A DNA stretch of 64,000 nt from Pantoea vagans (GTDB lineage: Bacteria; Pseudomonadota; Gammaproteobacteria; Enterobacterales; Enterobacteriaceae): assembly GCF_001506165.1 (NCBI RefSeq), contig NZ_CP011427.1, positions 1,860,001 to 1,924,000 of the forward strand. The letters are read 5' to 3'. How positions within the stretch are numbered: position 1 is the first letter of the stretch; each line of letters starts with the position of its first letter. The translations under genes were made by a program, and so were the position numbers. Of the stretch, positions 35,879 to 45,155 are shown piece after piece. Under the pieces are notes generated by a model, which made no database searches, had not been told where the DNA came from, and saw only the letters and a program-made list of their open reading frames with translations.

Positions 35879-38234
35879 CCGACCCGAGCTGACCGAAACG
35901 CTGCTGAAAAGCCAGTTCGCTACTGAGATGAAAACCGGTGTCGGACGCAGTCAAAAGCATGAAAGTGCCGACAAACATGTCACCGGCGAAGCTTGTTACA
36001 TCGATGACAAACCCGACTTGCCGGGCTTACTGCATCTTTGCCCGCGCTTGAGTGAACATGCACATGCCCGCATCACACATATCGATGTGCAGCCCTGCTA
36101 TGCGATCCCCGGCGTGGTCAGCGTGCTGACGTGGCGCGATGTGCCCGGACTGAACGATGTCGGTCCGCTTGAACCAGGCGATCCGTTGCTGGCGCAAGAT
36201 AGCGTCGAATATCTGGGACAAATCGTGATTGCGGTGGCAGCAGACTCCCCGGAAGCGGCGCGTGCGGGCGCAGCGGCGGCAATTATTGAATATCAGCCTC
36301 TGCCCGCCATTCTTGATGTGCGTGAAGCGCTGGAGAAACAGCACTTCGTACAACAGCCGCATATTCACCAGCGTGGTGATGTGGATTCCGCGCTGGCGCG
36401 TGCGCCACATCGTATTCAGGGCGAGTTTCACATAGGTGGTCAGGAGCATTTTTATCTGGAAACCCAGGTTGCGCTGGTGATCCCCGGCGAGGATGACACG
36501 CTGCAGGTTTACTCCTCGACGCAAAACCCCACGGAAGTGCAAAAGCTGGTGGCTGAAGTGATGAATATCACCATGAACAAAGTCACCATTGATATGCGCC
36601 GAATGGGTGGGGGCTTTGGGGGGAAAGAAACGCAAGCGGCCGGCGTGGCGTGCTTATGTGCCATTGCAGCCCGGCAGTTGCGTCGGCCAGTGAAAATGCG
36701 CCTCGCACGCCGGGATGATATGCGCATCACCGGTAAGCGCCATCCTTTCTATGTGCGTTACGATGTCGGCTTTGACGATCAGGGCATTTTTTGCGGTGTC
36801 AAAATCGATCTGGCAGGCAATTGCGGCTATTCGCTCGATCTTAGCGGATCGATTGTCGATCGTGCGATGTTCCACGCAGATAACGCCTATTACCTTGGCG
36901 ATGCACTGATCACCGGTTATCGCTGTCGTACCCATACCGCCTCCAATACTGCCTATCGCGGTTTCGGTGGGCCACAGGGGATGGTGGCCATTGAGCAGAT
37001 CATGGATCACATCGCCCGCGAACGTGGGCTTGACCCGCTCGAACTGCGCAAACGCAACTACTACGGCAAACACGACCGCAATGTTACCCATTATTATCAG
37101 CAGGTTGAAGATAACCTGCTGCAAGAGATGACTGCGCAGTTGGAAACCAGCAGTGAGTATGCGCAACGACGCGCTGAGATCACCGCCTTTAACGCCAGCC
37201 AACGCTTTATGAAACGAGGCCTGGCTCTGACGCCGGTCAAGTTTGGGATTTCCTTTACCTCCAGCTTTCTCAACCAGGCGGGAGCGCTCATCCTGATCTA
37301 TACCGATGGCACGGTGCAACTGAACCATGGCGGGACGGAGATGGGTCAGGGCTTGAATACTAAGGTGGCGCAGATTGTGGCAGAGGTGCTGCAAATTGAT
37401 ATCAGCCAGATTCAGGTCACGGCAACCGATACCGGTAAAGTCCCCAATACTTCACCGACCGCTGCTTCCAGCGGGGCCGATCTCAACGGTAAAGCAGCGC
37501 AGAATGCCGCACAGATATTACGCGATCGCTTAACCGAGATGCTGTGTCGCTTACACCAGTGTTCAGCTGATGACGTTCACTTTAGCAATGGCATTGTGCG
37601 TGTGCCGGGACAGCACTTTACCTTTGCGCAGGTGGCACAGCAGGGTTGGCTGAATCAGGTGCCGTTATCGGCCACCGGTTTCTACAAAGTGCCCGGCATT
37701 CACTACGATCGTCAGGCCGGGCGCGGCAAACCTTTCTATTACTATGCCTACGGCGCGGCGTGCTGCGAAGTGCTGGTGGACACGCTTACCGGCGAGTATC
37801 GGCTGCTTCGTGCGGATATTCTGCATGATGTGGGCGCTTCTCTGAACCCCGCGCTGGATATCGGGCAAGTGGAGGGCGGCTTTGTGCAGGGCATGGGTTG
37901 GTTAACCTGCGAAGAGTTGGTATGGAACGACCAAGGAAAATTACTCACCGATGGCCCCGCGAGTTACAAGATTCCGGCGATCAGCGATGTGCCACAGGAT
38001 CTGCGCGTAACGCTGGTAGAGAACCGCAAAAATCCACAGGACACGGTTTTCCACTCGAAAGCCGTTGGGGAACCACCGTTTATGTTGGGCATCGCGGTAT
38101 GGTGCGCATTGCAGGATGCGGTTGCCAGCGTGGATAACTATCGGCGTCATCCACAGCTGGATGCGCCAGCCACACCGGAGCGGGTTTTCTGGGGTGTACA
38201 GCGCCTCTCGGGAGCGAGTGATGATTTACCATGA
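35868..38234 (+). CDS. xdhB: Xanthine dehydrogenase large subunit (molybdopterin)
   Basis: Catalytic molybdenum subunit, 788 residues. Visible cofactor and substrate motifs are RRMGGGFGGKE, NTAYRGFGGPQGM with the substrate Arg, GGTEMGQGLNTK and the C-terminal KAVGEPPFMLG with the Glu base that deprotonates the molybdenum hydroxyl. These identify a true xanthine dehydrogenase rather than an aldehyde or CO oxidase. It overlaps xdhA at its start and xdhC at its end. Confidence 0.95.
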   Translation: MSHNRPELTETLLKSQFATEMKTGVGRSQKHESADKHVTGEACYIDDKPDLPGLLHLCPRLSEHAHARITHIDVQPCYAIPGVVSVLTWRDVPGLNDVGPLEPGDPLLAQDSVEYLGQIVIAVAADSPEAARAGAAAAIIEYQPLPAILDVREALEKQHFVQQPHIHQRGDVDSALARAPHRIQGEFHIGGQEHFYLETQVALVIPGEDDTLQVYSSTQNPTEVQKLVAEVMNITMNKVTIDMRRMGGGFGGKETQAAGVACLCAIAARQLRRPVKMRLARRDDMRITGKRHPFYVRYDVGFDDQGIFCGVKIDLAGNCGYSLDLSGSIVDRAMFHADNAYYLGDALITGYRCRTHTASNTAYRGFGGPQGMVAIEQIMDHIARERGLDPLELRKRNYYGKHDRNVTHYYQQVEDNLLQEMTAQLETSSEYAQRRAEITAFNASQRFMKRGLALTPVKFGISFTSSFLNQAGALILIYTDGTVQLNHGGTEMGQGLNTKVAQIVAEVLQIDISQIQVTATDTGKVPNTSPTAASSGADLNGKAAQNAAQILRDRLTEMLCRLHQCSADDVHFSNGIVRVPGQHFTFAQVAQQGWLNQVPLSATGFYKVPGIHYDRQAGRGKPFYYYAYGAACCEVLVDTLTGEYRLLRADILHDVGASLNPALDIGQVEGGFVQGMGWLTCEELVWNDQGKLLTDGPASYKIPAISDVPQDLRVTLVENRKNPQDTVFHSKAVGEPPFMLGIAVWCALQDAVASVDNYRRHPQLDAPATPERVFWGVQRLSGASDDLP

Positions 38235-39003
38235 CTGGATCGCCGTATTGCACGCGCTGCGAGAGCAGCGTGAAAGCTGCGTATTAATCACCGTGCTGAG
38301 CCAGCGGGGTTCCGTGCCGCGTGACAGTGGCTGCAAGATGGTGGTCAGTGCCAGCGACACTTTTCTCACCATTGGTGGCGGCCATCTGGAATACCAGTGT
38401 ATTGCGCTGGCGCGAGAGATGCTGCAGCAACGTAGCCTGCAACCGCGCACCGAAGAGTTCGCACTGGCGGCGCGTCTCGGTCAGTGCTGTGGCGGTCATG
38501 CCACGCTGCTGTTTGAGCCGCTAATGCAACAGCAGCCTGAGATTCAGGTTTATGGTGCGGGGCATGTGGGGCAAGCGCTGGTCAATCTGTTGGCCACCTT
38601 ACCCTGCAAAATCACCTGGATTGATAGCCGTGCCGCACTGTTTCGGGCGGTTCCGCCAGGTGTCACGGTGTGTCAGGTTGAAGACCCGATCGACTGCGTT
38701 ATAGAGGCTGCGCCTGACAGCTATTTCATTGTGATGACACACGACCATCCGCTGGATTTTGCGCTGAGTGAAGCGATATTACGTCGCGGGGATTTTCGCT
38801 ATCTCGGGGTGATTGGCTCTGCCACCAAGGCACAACGTTTTCGCTATCGCCTGTCGGGCAAGGGCATTGCCGCTGACGCGCTGGAAAGATTGCGCTGTCC
38901 GTTAGGTCTACCGGACGTGAAAGGAAAATTGCCGGCTGAGATCGCAGTAGCGGTAGCTGGCGAGATCATTAGTGTGTATCAGCGCCAGCAAGGCGGTTGT
39001 TGA
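38221..39003 (+). CDS. xdhC: Xanthine dehydrogenase maturation factor XdhC
   Basis: A 260-residue chaperone that binds molybdenum cofactor, helps its sulphuration and inserts it into XdhB. The N-terminal XdhC domain has VLITVLSQRGSVPRDSGCKMVV, TIGGGHLEYQCIALA and LGQCCGGHATLLFEP; a Rossmann-like C-terminal part has VYGAGHVGQALVNLL. The ATG at 38221 has GGGAG and lies inside the end of xdhB, a 14-base overlap. A hairpin CGCCGCA/TGCGGCG at 39036-39054 follows and may end the message. Confidence 0.93.
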   Translation: MIYHDWIAVLHALREQRESCVLITVLSQRGSVPRDSGCKMVVSASDTFLTIGGGHLEYQCIALAREMLQQRSLQPRTEEFALAARLGQCCGGHATLLFEPLMQQQPEIQVYGAGHVGQALVNLLATLPCKITWIDSRAALFRAVPPGVTVCQVEDPIDCVIEAAPDSYFIVMTHDHPLDFALSEAILRRGDFRYLGVIGSATKAQRFRYRLSGKGIAADALERLRCPLGLPDVKGKLPAEIAVAVAGEIISVYQRQQGGC

Positions 39004-39076
39004 GCGGCGTTGAAGCTGCCAGGATAGAAACATCCCGCCGCACAGGTTGCGGCGTTGCTGATTATCAGGAGCGATA

Positions 39077-41122
39077 ATGACTTCACGAGCAAATCCGTTT
39101 TTCACCGCCAGTACGTTACCGTATCAAACCCCGCCATTTGACCTCATCCAGGAGGAGGATTTTTTACCTGCGCTGGAAGCGGGCATTGAAGAAAAGCGTC
39201 AGGAAGTCGCGGCGATTGCCAACCACCCTGAGCCTGCCACCTTCGCCAATACCTACGAAGCGCTGGAGCGCTGCGGACAACTGTTGAATCGCGTTGAAAA
39301 GGTGTTCGGTGCTATGACCTCCGCCAATACCAGCGATCGCCTGCAGGAGATTGACGAGTTAATCACGCCAAAGCTCACTGCGCTTAGCGATGAAATTCAT
39401 CTCAACAGTCAGCTGTTCGCTCGTCTCGACAGCGTCTATCAGCATCGTGGATCAGCGTGCCCAGATGCCGAGTCGATGCGCTTAGTGGAGGTCACCTGGC
39501 AGCAGTTCCAACTCGCCGGTGCCAGCCTGAGTGATGCAGATAAACAGCAGCTGCGTGCCTGTAATCAAGAGTTGGCTACGCTGAGTACGCGCTTTGGCAA
39601 CAAACTGCTGGCGGCCACCAAAGCGGGTGCCTATACCGTCAGCAGCCCCGTGGCGTTGGCAGGATTGACTGAAGAAGAACTGGCGCACGCCAAAGCCGCT
39701 GCCGAAGCGCGCGGCTTAGCCGGCGAGTGGCTCATTCCGTTGCAAAACACCACGCAACAACCGGCATTGCAGTCACTTGAAGTCCGTGCCACGCGTGAGG
39801 CGCTGTTTACTCAAGCACTGACGCGAAGCGAACAGGGCGATGATAACGATACGCGCGCCATTGTCTTGCGCATGGCGCAGCTACGTGCGGAACAAGCGAA
39901 ACTGTTGGGCTTCAACACCTATGCTGAGTGGAGCATGCAGGATCAGATGGCGAAGACGCCTGATGCGGCGTTTGATTTTATGTGCAACATCGTCCCAGCA
40001 GCCCGGGCGCGTGCCGAGCGTGAAGCGGCAGACATCCAGCAACTGATTGAGCAGCAGCACCACAGTTTCCCGCTGCGTGCGTGGGACTGGAATTTCTACG
40101 CTGAGCAAGTACGTAAAGCGAAGTATGCGCTGGATGAGAGCCAAATCCGCCCTTACTTTGAACTCAACAGCGTGCTGGAGAAAGGCGTGTTCTGGTCGGC
40201 GAGCCAACTGTTTGGTATCCGATTTGAGCAGCGTCACGACTTGCCGGTTTATCATCCTGACGTCAACGTATACGAAATCTTTGATGCGGACGATGCTCCG
40301 CTAGCGCTGTTCTACACCGATCTGTTTAAGCGTGACAATAAAAGCGGTGGTGCCTGGATGAGCAATTTTGTCGACCAGACCACGCTGCTCGGCACTCAAC
40401 CGGTGATCTATAACGTCTGTAATTACACCAAACCGCAGGCAGGGCAACCCGCACTCATCAACTGGGATGAGGTGATCACCCTGTTCCATGAATTTGGTCA
40501 CGCTTTGCACGGTTTGTTCGCAACGCAGCGCTACCCGAGCCTCTCTGGTACCAATACGCCGCGTGATTTTGTCGAGTTTCCTTCGCAGATTAACGAGCAC
40601 TGGGCCAGCCATGAAGCGGTCTTTGCCAACTATGCGCGTCATTATCAGAGCGGTGAAGCGATGCCTGCCGAACTGCGCGAAAAGATGGTCAAGGCCTCTA
40701 AATTCAATAAAGGCTATGACATGACGGAGTTGCTGGCCGCCGCGCTGCTTGATCTGCAGTGGCATTCACTGACGACCCATGATAATCCGCAGGATGTCAG
40801 CCACTTCGAGCTTCAGGCGTTGGCTGCAGAAAACATCGCGTTGGCAGCGGTGCCGCCGCGCTATCGCTCCAGCTATTTCCGTCATATCTGGGGAGGCGGC
40901 TACGCCGCCGGCTATTACGCCTATATCTGGACGCAGATGCTGGCCGATGATGGCTATCAGGCGTTTGAGGAGCGAGGAGGCTTAACCCGCGAAAATGGCC
41001 AACAGTTCCGGGAACACATTCTGTCACGTGGAAACAGCAGCGATCTGCAGCATTTATGGCTGGCATGGCGCGGTAAAGCACCGGAGATTGGCCCGATGCT
41101 GAAAAATCGCGGCTTAGAGTAG
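39077..41122 (+). CDS. dcp: Dipeptidyl carboxypeptidase Dcp
   Basis: Zinc metallopeptidase of family M3 that removes C-terminal dipeptides. The 681 residues equal E. coli Dcp. The zinc motif HEFGH occurs in VITLFHEFGHALHGLFA near residue 470, with the third ligand Glu in the FPSQINEHWASH region. AEQVRKAKYALDESQIRPYFELN and PPRYRSSYFRHIWGGGYAAGYYAY also agree. It is read in the same direction as xdhC but has its own gap and ribosome site. Its E. coli neighbour ydfG lies 6 kb away on the far side of the purine genes. Confidence 0.95.
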   Translation: MTSRANPFFTASTLPYQTPPFDLIQEEDFLPALEAGIEEKRQEVAAIANHPEPATFANTYEALERCGQLLNRVEKVFGAMTSANTSDRLQEIDELITPKLTALSDEIHLNSQLFARLDSVYQHRGSACPDAESMRLVEVTWQQFQLAGASLSDADKQQLRACNQELATLSTRFGNKLLAATKAGAYTVSSPVALAGLTEEELAHAKAAAEARGLAGEWLIPLQNTTQQPALQSLEVRATREALFTQALTRSEQGDDNDTRAIVLRMAQLRAEQAKLLGFNTYAEWSMQDQMAKTPDAAFDFMCNIVPAARARAEREAADIQQLIEQQHHSFPLRAWDWNFYAEQVRKAKYALDESQIRPYFELNSVLEKGVFWSASQLFGIRFEQRHDLPVYHPDVNVYEIFDADDAPLALFYTDLFKRDNKSGGAWMSNFVDQTTLLGTQPVIYNVCNYTKPQAGQPALINWDEVITLFHEFGHALHGLFATQRYPSLSGTNTPRDFVEFPSQINEHWASHEAVFANYARHYQSGEAMPAELREKMVKASKFNKGYDMTELLAAALLDLQWHSLTTHDNPQDVSHFELQALAAENIALAAVPPRYRSSYFRHIWGGGYAAGYYAYIWTQMLADDGYQAFEERGGLTRENGQQFREHILSRGNSSDLQHLWLAWRGKAPEIGPMLKNRGLE

Positions 41123-41142
41123 GGGCGACCTTCAGGCCGCCC
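41123..41142. repeat. GGCC-type hairpin between dcp and hpxO
   Basis: GGGCGACCT and AGGCCGCCC pair with one mismatch directly after dcp. It resembles the 6010-6033 hairpin and may serve as a weak terminator for both convergent genes. Confidence 0.55.
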
Positions 41143-41150
41143 GATCGCGC

Positions 41151-42308
41151 TTAACCCAGCGGTCCACCTTCAATGGTGTCACACATACCGGCCAGCACCC
41201 GCTCGCCGGTTTCATTTTTCAGGTCTGCATACCACGCGGCAGTAACTTCCGCATCTTTCGCATGCGTGACATCGCAACGCTTGCGCGCCTTTAACACCAG
41301 ATCTTTGGTGCGTTCTACGCGACGCGCTTCGTAGCGCAGGAGCGCATCCTCAATGCCCAACGAGTGCGAGGCCAGCGTCTGTGCCAGCACCACCGCATCT
41401 TCCATCGCAGCACAACCGCCCTGGCCGATGTCAGGTGTGGTGCTGTGCGCCGCATCGCCCAGCAGCGCCACACGGCCTTTAACAAAACGGCTAAAGGGTT
41501 CGATATCGTGAATTTCCACGCGGTTAGTGGTGTCTGGATTGATGTTGTCTATCAGGCGTTGCACCGGTTCGGCCCAGCCCTGGAAGTAACCGCGCAGATC
41601 GTTTTTGAGTGTCGAACGATCTTCTGGCAGGCCTTTAGGCAAGGGCACATCAAAGAAGAAGTAGAAGCGGTTATCGCTGACCGGCATCAGAGAAACACGT
41701 TTACCTTCGCCCACAAAGGTCGTCCATTGGTCGGCCGGGGCGATGCTTTCATCGATGGTCACCAAGCCGTTCCAGTTAACATAGCCAGCATAGCGGCGCT
41801 CAACGCTTTCACCCAATACATAGTGGCGGATCACTGAATGCGTGCCATCGGCAGCGATCAGGAAGTCGCCACTGGTTTGCGTGCCATCATCAAACCAAGC
41901 GGTAACACCGGTATCGGTTTGCTCGACTTGTGTGACGCGTTTGCCAAATTGAATGCGCGAACGGCCATAGGTATCAATCAGCATCGCCTGCAGCTCAGCG
42001 CGTGCCACCGGGTAAGGGTATTCACCCACCTGTTGCACCAGTGGCGTCATACTGAAGCGGGTCAGGGTGTTACCGCTGTGTCCATCGTTGTAGGCCATGA
42101 ATGCCATGTTGCCGCCTAGTGCGCGCAACGGCTCTTTCATACCCAGTGCATTCAGGCACTTTACGCCATTTGGCCAGATTGAGATGGCGGCACCGACAGG
42201 TTTCATCTCTTTAACTGCTTCAAATACCGCCGTCTCAAATCCCGCTTTCTCCAGCGCTATCGTCGCGCTCATGCCACCGATACCCGCTCCAATTACAATC
42301 GCTTTCAT
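41151..42308 (-). CDS. hpxO: FAD-dependent urate hydroxylase
   Basis: Flavin mono-oxygenase that hydroxylates urate to 5-hydroxyisourate with NADH and oxygen, the step after xanthine dehydrogenase. It has 385 residues and matches Klebsiella HpxO in KAIVIGAGIGGMSA (FAD), VKEMKPVGAAISIWPNGVKCL, GYVNWNGLV, DQWTTFVGEGKRVSLMPV, FYFFFDVPLP and LLGDAAHSTTPDIGQGGCAAMEDA. GGAGACG precedes the ATG at 42308. Genes for the following steps (hydroxyisourate hydrolase, OHCU decarboxylase, allantoinase) are not in this window. Confidence 0.94.
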   Translation of the reverse strand: MKAIVIGAGIGGMSATIALEKAGFETAVFEAVKEMKPVGAAISIWPNGVKCLNALGMKEPLRALGGNMAFMAYNDGHSGNTLTRFSMTPLVQQVGEYPYPVARAELQAMLIDTYGRSRIQFGKRVTQVEQTDTGVTAWFDDGTQTSGDFLIAADGTHSVIRHYVLGESVERRYAGYVNWNGLVTIDESIAPADQWTTFVGEGKRVSLMPVSDNRFYFFFDVPLPKGLPEDRSTLKNDLRGYFQGWAEPVQRLIDNINPDTTNRVEIHDIEPFSRFVKGRVALLGDAAHSTTPDIGQGGCAAMEDAVVLAQTLASHSLGIEDALLRYEARRVERTKDLVLKARKRCDVTHAKDAEVTAAWYADLKNETGERVLAGMCDTIEGGPLG

Positions 42309-42559
42309 CACCGTCTCCTTTGTCTACAGGTAAATCCGTGCAACTTTTGTACCAACGAATGCGTTTGGAGTTATATGGATTAACTCAATGATAAATATGC
42401 TTTAATGCAAACGACGTTCAGTTGAGTGCGCACTGTAATGGAGCAATGTCATGCACCTAAAAAGCGCTTTCCGCGACTTTGTCTGAATCGAAAGTTTCAC
42501 CATGGTATTTGTTCGGGGAGGCGTCATACTCTTTAGATCGTTTCGATGAGGAGTTCACC

Positions 42560-42799
42560 ATGAAGTGGATAATGGCCTTTACCTTATTTTTGAGCGTCAG
42601 CGCCCTGGCACAAAGCCAGTGGCAGCCCGAACGTAAAGCACCGGTGGCACAACTGACGCCCGTAGCAGCGAAATGTGATCTCTCTGCGTGTCAACAGAAC
42701 TGTTACGTGCAGCAATCACAGTGCAAAAACGATAACGGCGGCGGTTGTGGCTCGCTGGCACAAATTTGCGTACAAAACTGTTCAAATCAGTGCAAGTGA
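42560..42799 (+). CDS. Small exported Cys-rich protein, 79 aa
   Basis: A 79-residue protein that I do not recognise. A signal peptide is clear (MKWIMAFTLFLSVSALAQ, cut near residue 18). The mature part ends with eight Cys in about 40 residues (CDLSACQQNCYVQQSQCKN, then GGGCGSLAQICVQNCSNQC), a CxxxC pattern that suggests a disulphide-bonded helical hairpin in the periplasm or outside the cell. GAGGAG in front of ATG 42560 is ideal; a longer reading from 42479 is rejected. It stands 75 bases before the phosphatase gene. Confidence 0.7.
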   Translation: MKWIMAFTLFLSVSALAQSQWQPERKAPVAQLTPVAAKCDLSACQQNCYVQQSQCKNDNGGGCGSLAQICVQNCSNQCK

Positions 42800-42874
42800 T
42801 TGAAATAAATCTGTCATAACAGGGTGCTAGCGTATTTCCCCGGCAAGGTAATGTTCTGATAACAGGGGAAAATA

Positions 42875-44125
42875 ATGAAAACCCGCTACACACTGATTGC
42901 AACGGTTTTACTGCTGGCTCAGCAGGCACACGCGACGACACTGCCACAAGTCGCCGCACTGGCAGCGCAGACATCTACCGGTGCGACACCGGGTTACACC
43001 CAGCTTGAGCAGCAGTCGCTGCAGGCGGAGCGCAAATATCTGCAAGGTGACAGCGCCACGCTCAAACGTGATTTGCTGGAAAAAGCCAAGCAAACCAGCA
43101 CGCAAGCCGATAAAGCCTGGCTGAAAAGCAGTGGCTATGATTTCAATGCTAAGCAGAACCAGCAGGCTGGCATCGCACTGCTGTCGGGATTTAGCACCTT
43201 GCCAGCCAGCGTACTGGACGCCAGTCGCGCCACCGTGACCAGCATCAACCTCAACGCCACACAGAATGTGCGTCACCAGGCGTTGCAGGATGCTGAAGCC
43301 ATCAGCAGCCTCTATTTCCTGTCTGATGCCATGGGGCCACGCCTCGGCAAAGCATTCCTGGCAGCCTATGATAAAGGCGAAATCGGCAAAGCCGCTGCGC
43401 TGATCAAAGCCAGTGAAGTCAGCACCAGCGCCGCCAAAAAACATTTTAATTATCCTCGTCCCTTCTTACACGAAGGCAACACTATCCATTTGGTACCCGA
43501 TGACGTCGTGGTGAAAGACAATGTGCGCTATACCGCTGACGGCGGATCCTTCCCCAGCGGCCATACCAACACCGGCTATACCGATGCCTTATTAATGGCC
43601 GAAATGGTGCCAGAACGTTTTGAAGCGCTGGTGACACGTGGTGCACGCTATGGTTATTCGCGTCTGGTATTGGGTGTGCATTACCCACTGGATGTGATGG
43701 GTTCACGTATGGTGGCAGAGCGCAACGTGGCCACTTACCTCAACGATGCCCGTTACCAGGTACTGTTCAAAGAAGCGCGTGACCAATTGCGCACCGCACT
43801 GGAGAAAGAGTGTGGCACCTCGCTGGCTGAATGTGCTCGCACAGCGGGTAAAGATGATCCGTATCGTTCGCCAGACATGAAGACGTTCTATCGCTTCACC
43901 ATGAGCTATAACCTGCCAAAAGCGGATGTGAAAAACACGCCGGTACAGGTTCCGCAAGGTGCGGAGATTTTGCTGAAAACCGCCATGCCGCATCTGTCTG
44001 ATGCTCAGATCCGCAACCTGATGGTGAAAACGGCGCTGCCAAACGGTTATCCGTTGTCGGGCAATACTGAGCAATCCTTCTGGCAGCGTGTGGACCTCAC
44101 CGCAGCCTACGCGATGGCGAAATAA
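42875..44125 (+). CDS. Exported PAP2-family acid phosphatase (PhoN-like)
   Basis: A periplasmic vanadium-haloperoxidase-fold phosphatase, 416 residues with a signal peptide of about 20 (ending AHA). The three catalytic motifs are complete: KxxxxxxRP at 188-196 (KKHFNYPRP), PSGH at 227-230 (GGSFPSGHTN) and SRxxxxxHxxxD at 262-273 (SRLVLGVHYPLD). This is the class A non-specific acid phosphatase signature, but the protein is longer than the usual 250 residues, with an extra N-terminal helical part and a C-terminal tail of about 120 residues. Probably releases phosphate from organic esters. Confidence 0.85.
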   Translation: MKTRYTLIATVLLLAQQAHATTLPQVAALAAQTSTGATPGYTQLEQQSLQAERKYLQGDSATLKRDLLEKAKQTSTQADKAWLKSSGYDFNAKQNQQAGIALLSGFSTLPASVLDASRATVTSINLNATQNVRHQALQDAEAISSLYFLSDAMGPRLGKAFLAAYDKGEIGKAAALIKASEVSTSAAKKHFNYPRPFLHEGNTIHLVPDDVVVKDNVRYTADGGSFPSGHTNTGYTDALLMAEMVPERFEALVTRGARYGYSRLVLGVHYPLDVMGSRMVAERNVATYLNDARYQVLFKEARDQLRTALEKECGTSLAECARTAGKDDPYRSPDMKTFYRFTMSYNLPKADVKNTPVQVPQGAEILLKTAMPHLSDAQIRNLMVKTALPNGYPLSGNTEQSFWQRVDLTAAYAMAK

Positions 44126-44131
44126 TGCTTA

Positions 44132-44154
44132 CAGGGCGTGCCTGGCGCGCCCTG
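44132..44154. terminator. Hairpin between convergent phosphatase and RES genes
   Basis: CAGGGCG and CGCCCTG form a seven-base-pair stem with a nine-base loop in the 32-base gap. No clear T-run. Confidence 0.5.
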
Positions 44155-44157
44155 AGT

Positions 44158-44658
44158 CTATTCTTTGATACGGCGATCGATGGTGAAAGGTGTTGATGTG
44201 GCGTGTGCGATGATGTCCGCCGCAGAGGGATGATCGGGGTTGAATAGGGCGTTATCTTCTCCGGTTAAAATACTCGGCACGGTCATCAGCAGCGGATAGC
44301 CACTTTCCAGATTGAGAAAGGCCGCGCCGATGGCTTGTGTCGCTTCCTGTTGCTGATACTTCTCCCAGCCTCGCGGCAGTTTGCTGCTATCCAGCGCAAT
44401 GATTTCACTCTCTGGGATCGTCAGGGTGAAGATCACAAATCGATTCTGTTCCAGCAGTGTTTTGCCTGCATGCACCACCGTTTCCAGCAATGCTAACGCT
44501 CTGGAACTGCTGAGGTAGACCGCTTTGGTACCCGGTGGATTCCAGCGGCCGCCCCATTTTTCCGCGCCATAACCGTTAAATGCCTGGCTTACATATTCTT
44601 CTTTCACTAAACGATAAAACATACTTGTTGATTCAGCCGGTTCCTTCCGTTGTGGCAT
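44158..44658 (-). CDS. RES-domain toxin of a RES-Xre toxin-antitoxin pair
   Basis: A RES-domain toxin of about 166 residues; characterised members destroy cellular NAD+. The Arg, Glu and Ser residues of the domain are visible in MFYRLVKEEY, GYGAEKWGGRWNPPGTKAVYLSSSRALALLETVVH and the C-terminal NPDHPSAADI. The start at 44658 overlaps the antitoxin stop (TAATG), which fits coupled translation; a start at 44622 (MFYRL, 154 residues) is also possible. It is the downstream gene of the pair, the usual order. Confidence 0.85.
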   Translation of the reverse strand: MPQRKEPAESTSMFYRLVKEEYVSQAFNGYGAEKWGGRWNPPGTKAVYLSSSRALALLETVVHAGKTLLEQNRFVIFTLTIPESEIIALDSSKLPRGWEKYQQQEATQAIGAAFLNLESGYPLLMTVPSILTGEDNALFNPDHPSAADIIAHATSTPFTIDRRIKE

Positions 44659-45140
44659 TACACAATCACTCCATGTTCCAGGCGACCCGTCAAGGTGAGT
44701 ATGGCGTCGCAACCTGCTGGCGTGCTCAGCATTTCCATGGGTTGCGCCCCATCCAGCGCCAGTGCGGGTTGATACATCCACTGCATCGCCACTTCGGGAT
44801 CGCCGCCAAACAGGTGAATGACGGCATCCAATACTTCAAATACCTGATAGATGCGCGCGCCCTGGTCAACGGAAAGTTGGCTGCCGGATTTCTCACGCCG
44901 ACGATAGGTATTACGATCAATAGACACCATTTGTGCCACATCAATCGGTGTCGCTTTAAGAATTGTTGCGGCGCGCACCACAATACCGACATCAATTCCT
45001 TCGGTAATGAGCTTATGTGCCTGCAATCGGTTTCGGGGAAGCCCCATTTGATCCATAAATGACGGGTCAGCATGGGGGATCAGCGAAGGGTCAAACACAC
45101 GCGCGCCACGAGTATGATTGAGTGCAGATGTCATAGACAT
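44658..45140 (-). CDS. Xre/MbcA-ParS-type antitoxin
   Basis: A 160-residue antitoxin with an N-terminal helix-turn-helix of the Xre kind (GIDVGIVVRAATILKATPIDVAQMVSIDRNTYRRRE) and a C-terminal MbcA/ParS/Xre toxin-binding domain (LSVDQGARIYQVFEVLDAVIHLFGGDPEVAMQWMYQPALALDGAQPMEMLSTPAGCDAI). It should neutralise the RES toxin and repress the pair. AGGAGG is in front of the ATG at 45140, and an inverted repeat operator lies just upstream. Confidence 0.88.
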   Translation of the reverse strand: MSMTSALNHTRGARVFDPSLIPHADPSFMDQMGLPRNRLQAHKLITEGIDVGIVVRAATILKATPIDVAQMVSIDRNTYRRREKSGSQLSVDQGARIYQVFEVLDAVIHLFGGDPEVAMQWMYQPALALDGAQPMEMLSTPAGCDAILTLTGRLEHGVIV

Positions 45141-45155
45141 GTAACCTCCTGACGA

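Noticed and set aside
38065..38220. Longer xdhC start inside xdhB
   Set aside because: It would overlap xdhB by 170 bases and lacks a ribosome site; the ATG at 38221 has GGGAG and gives the normal XdhC start.
42479..42559. Longer start for the Cys-rich protein
   Set aside because: It would bury the clear signal peptide, and the ATG at 42560 has GAGGAG at ideal spacing.
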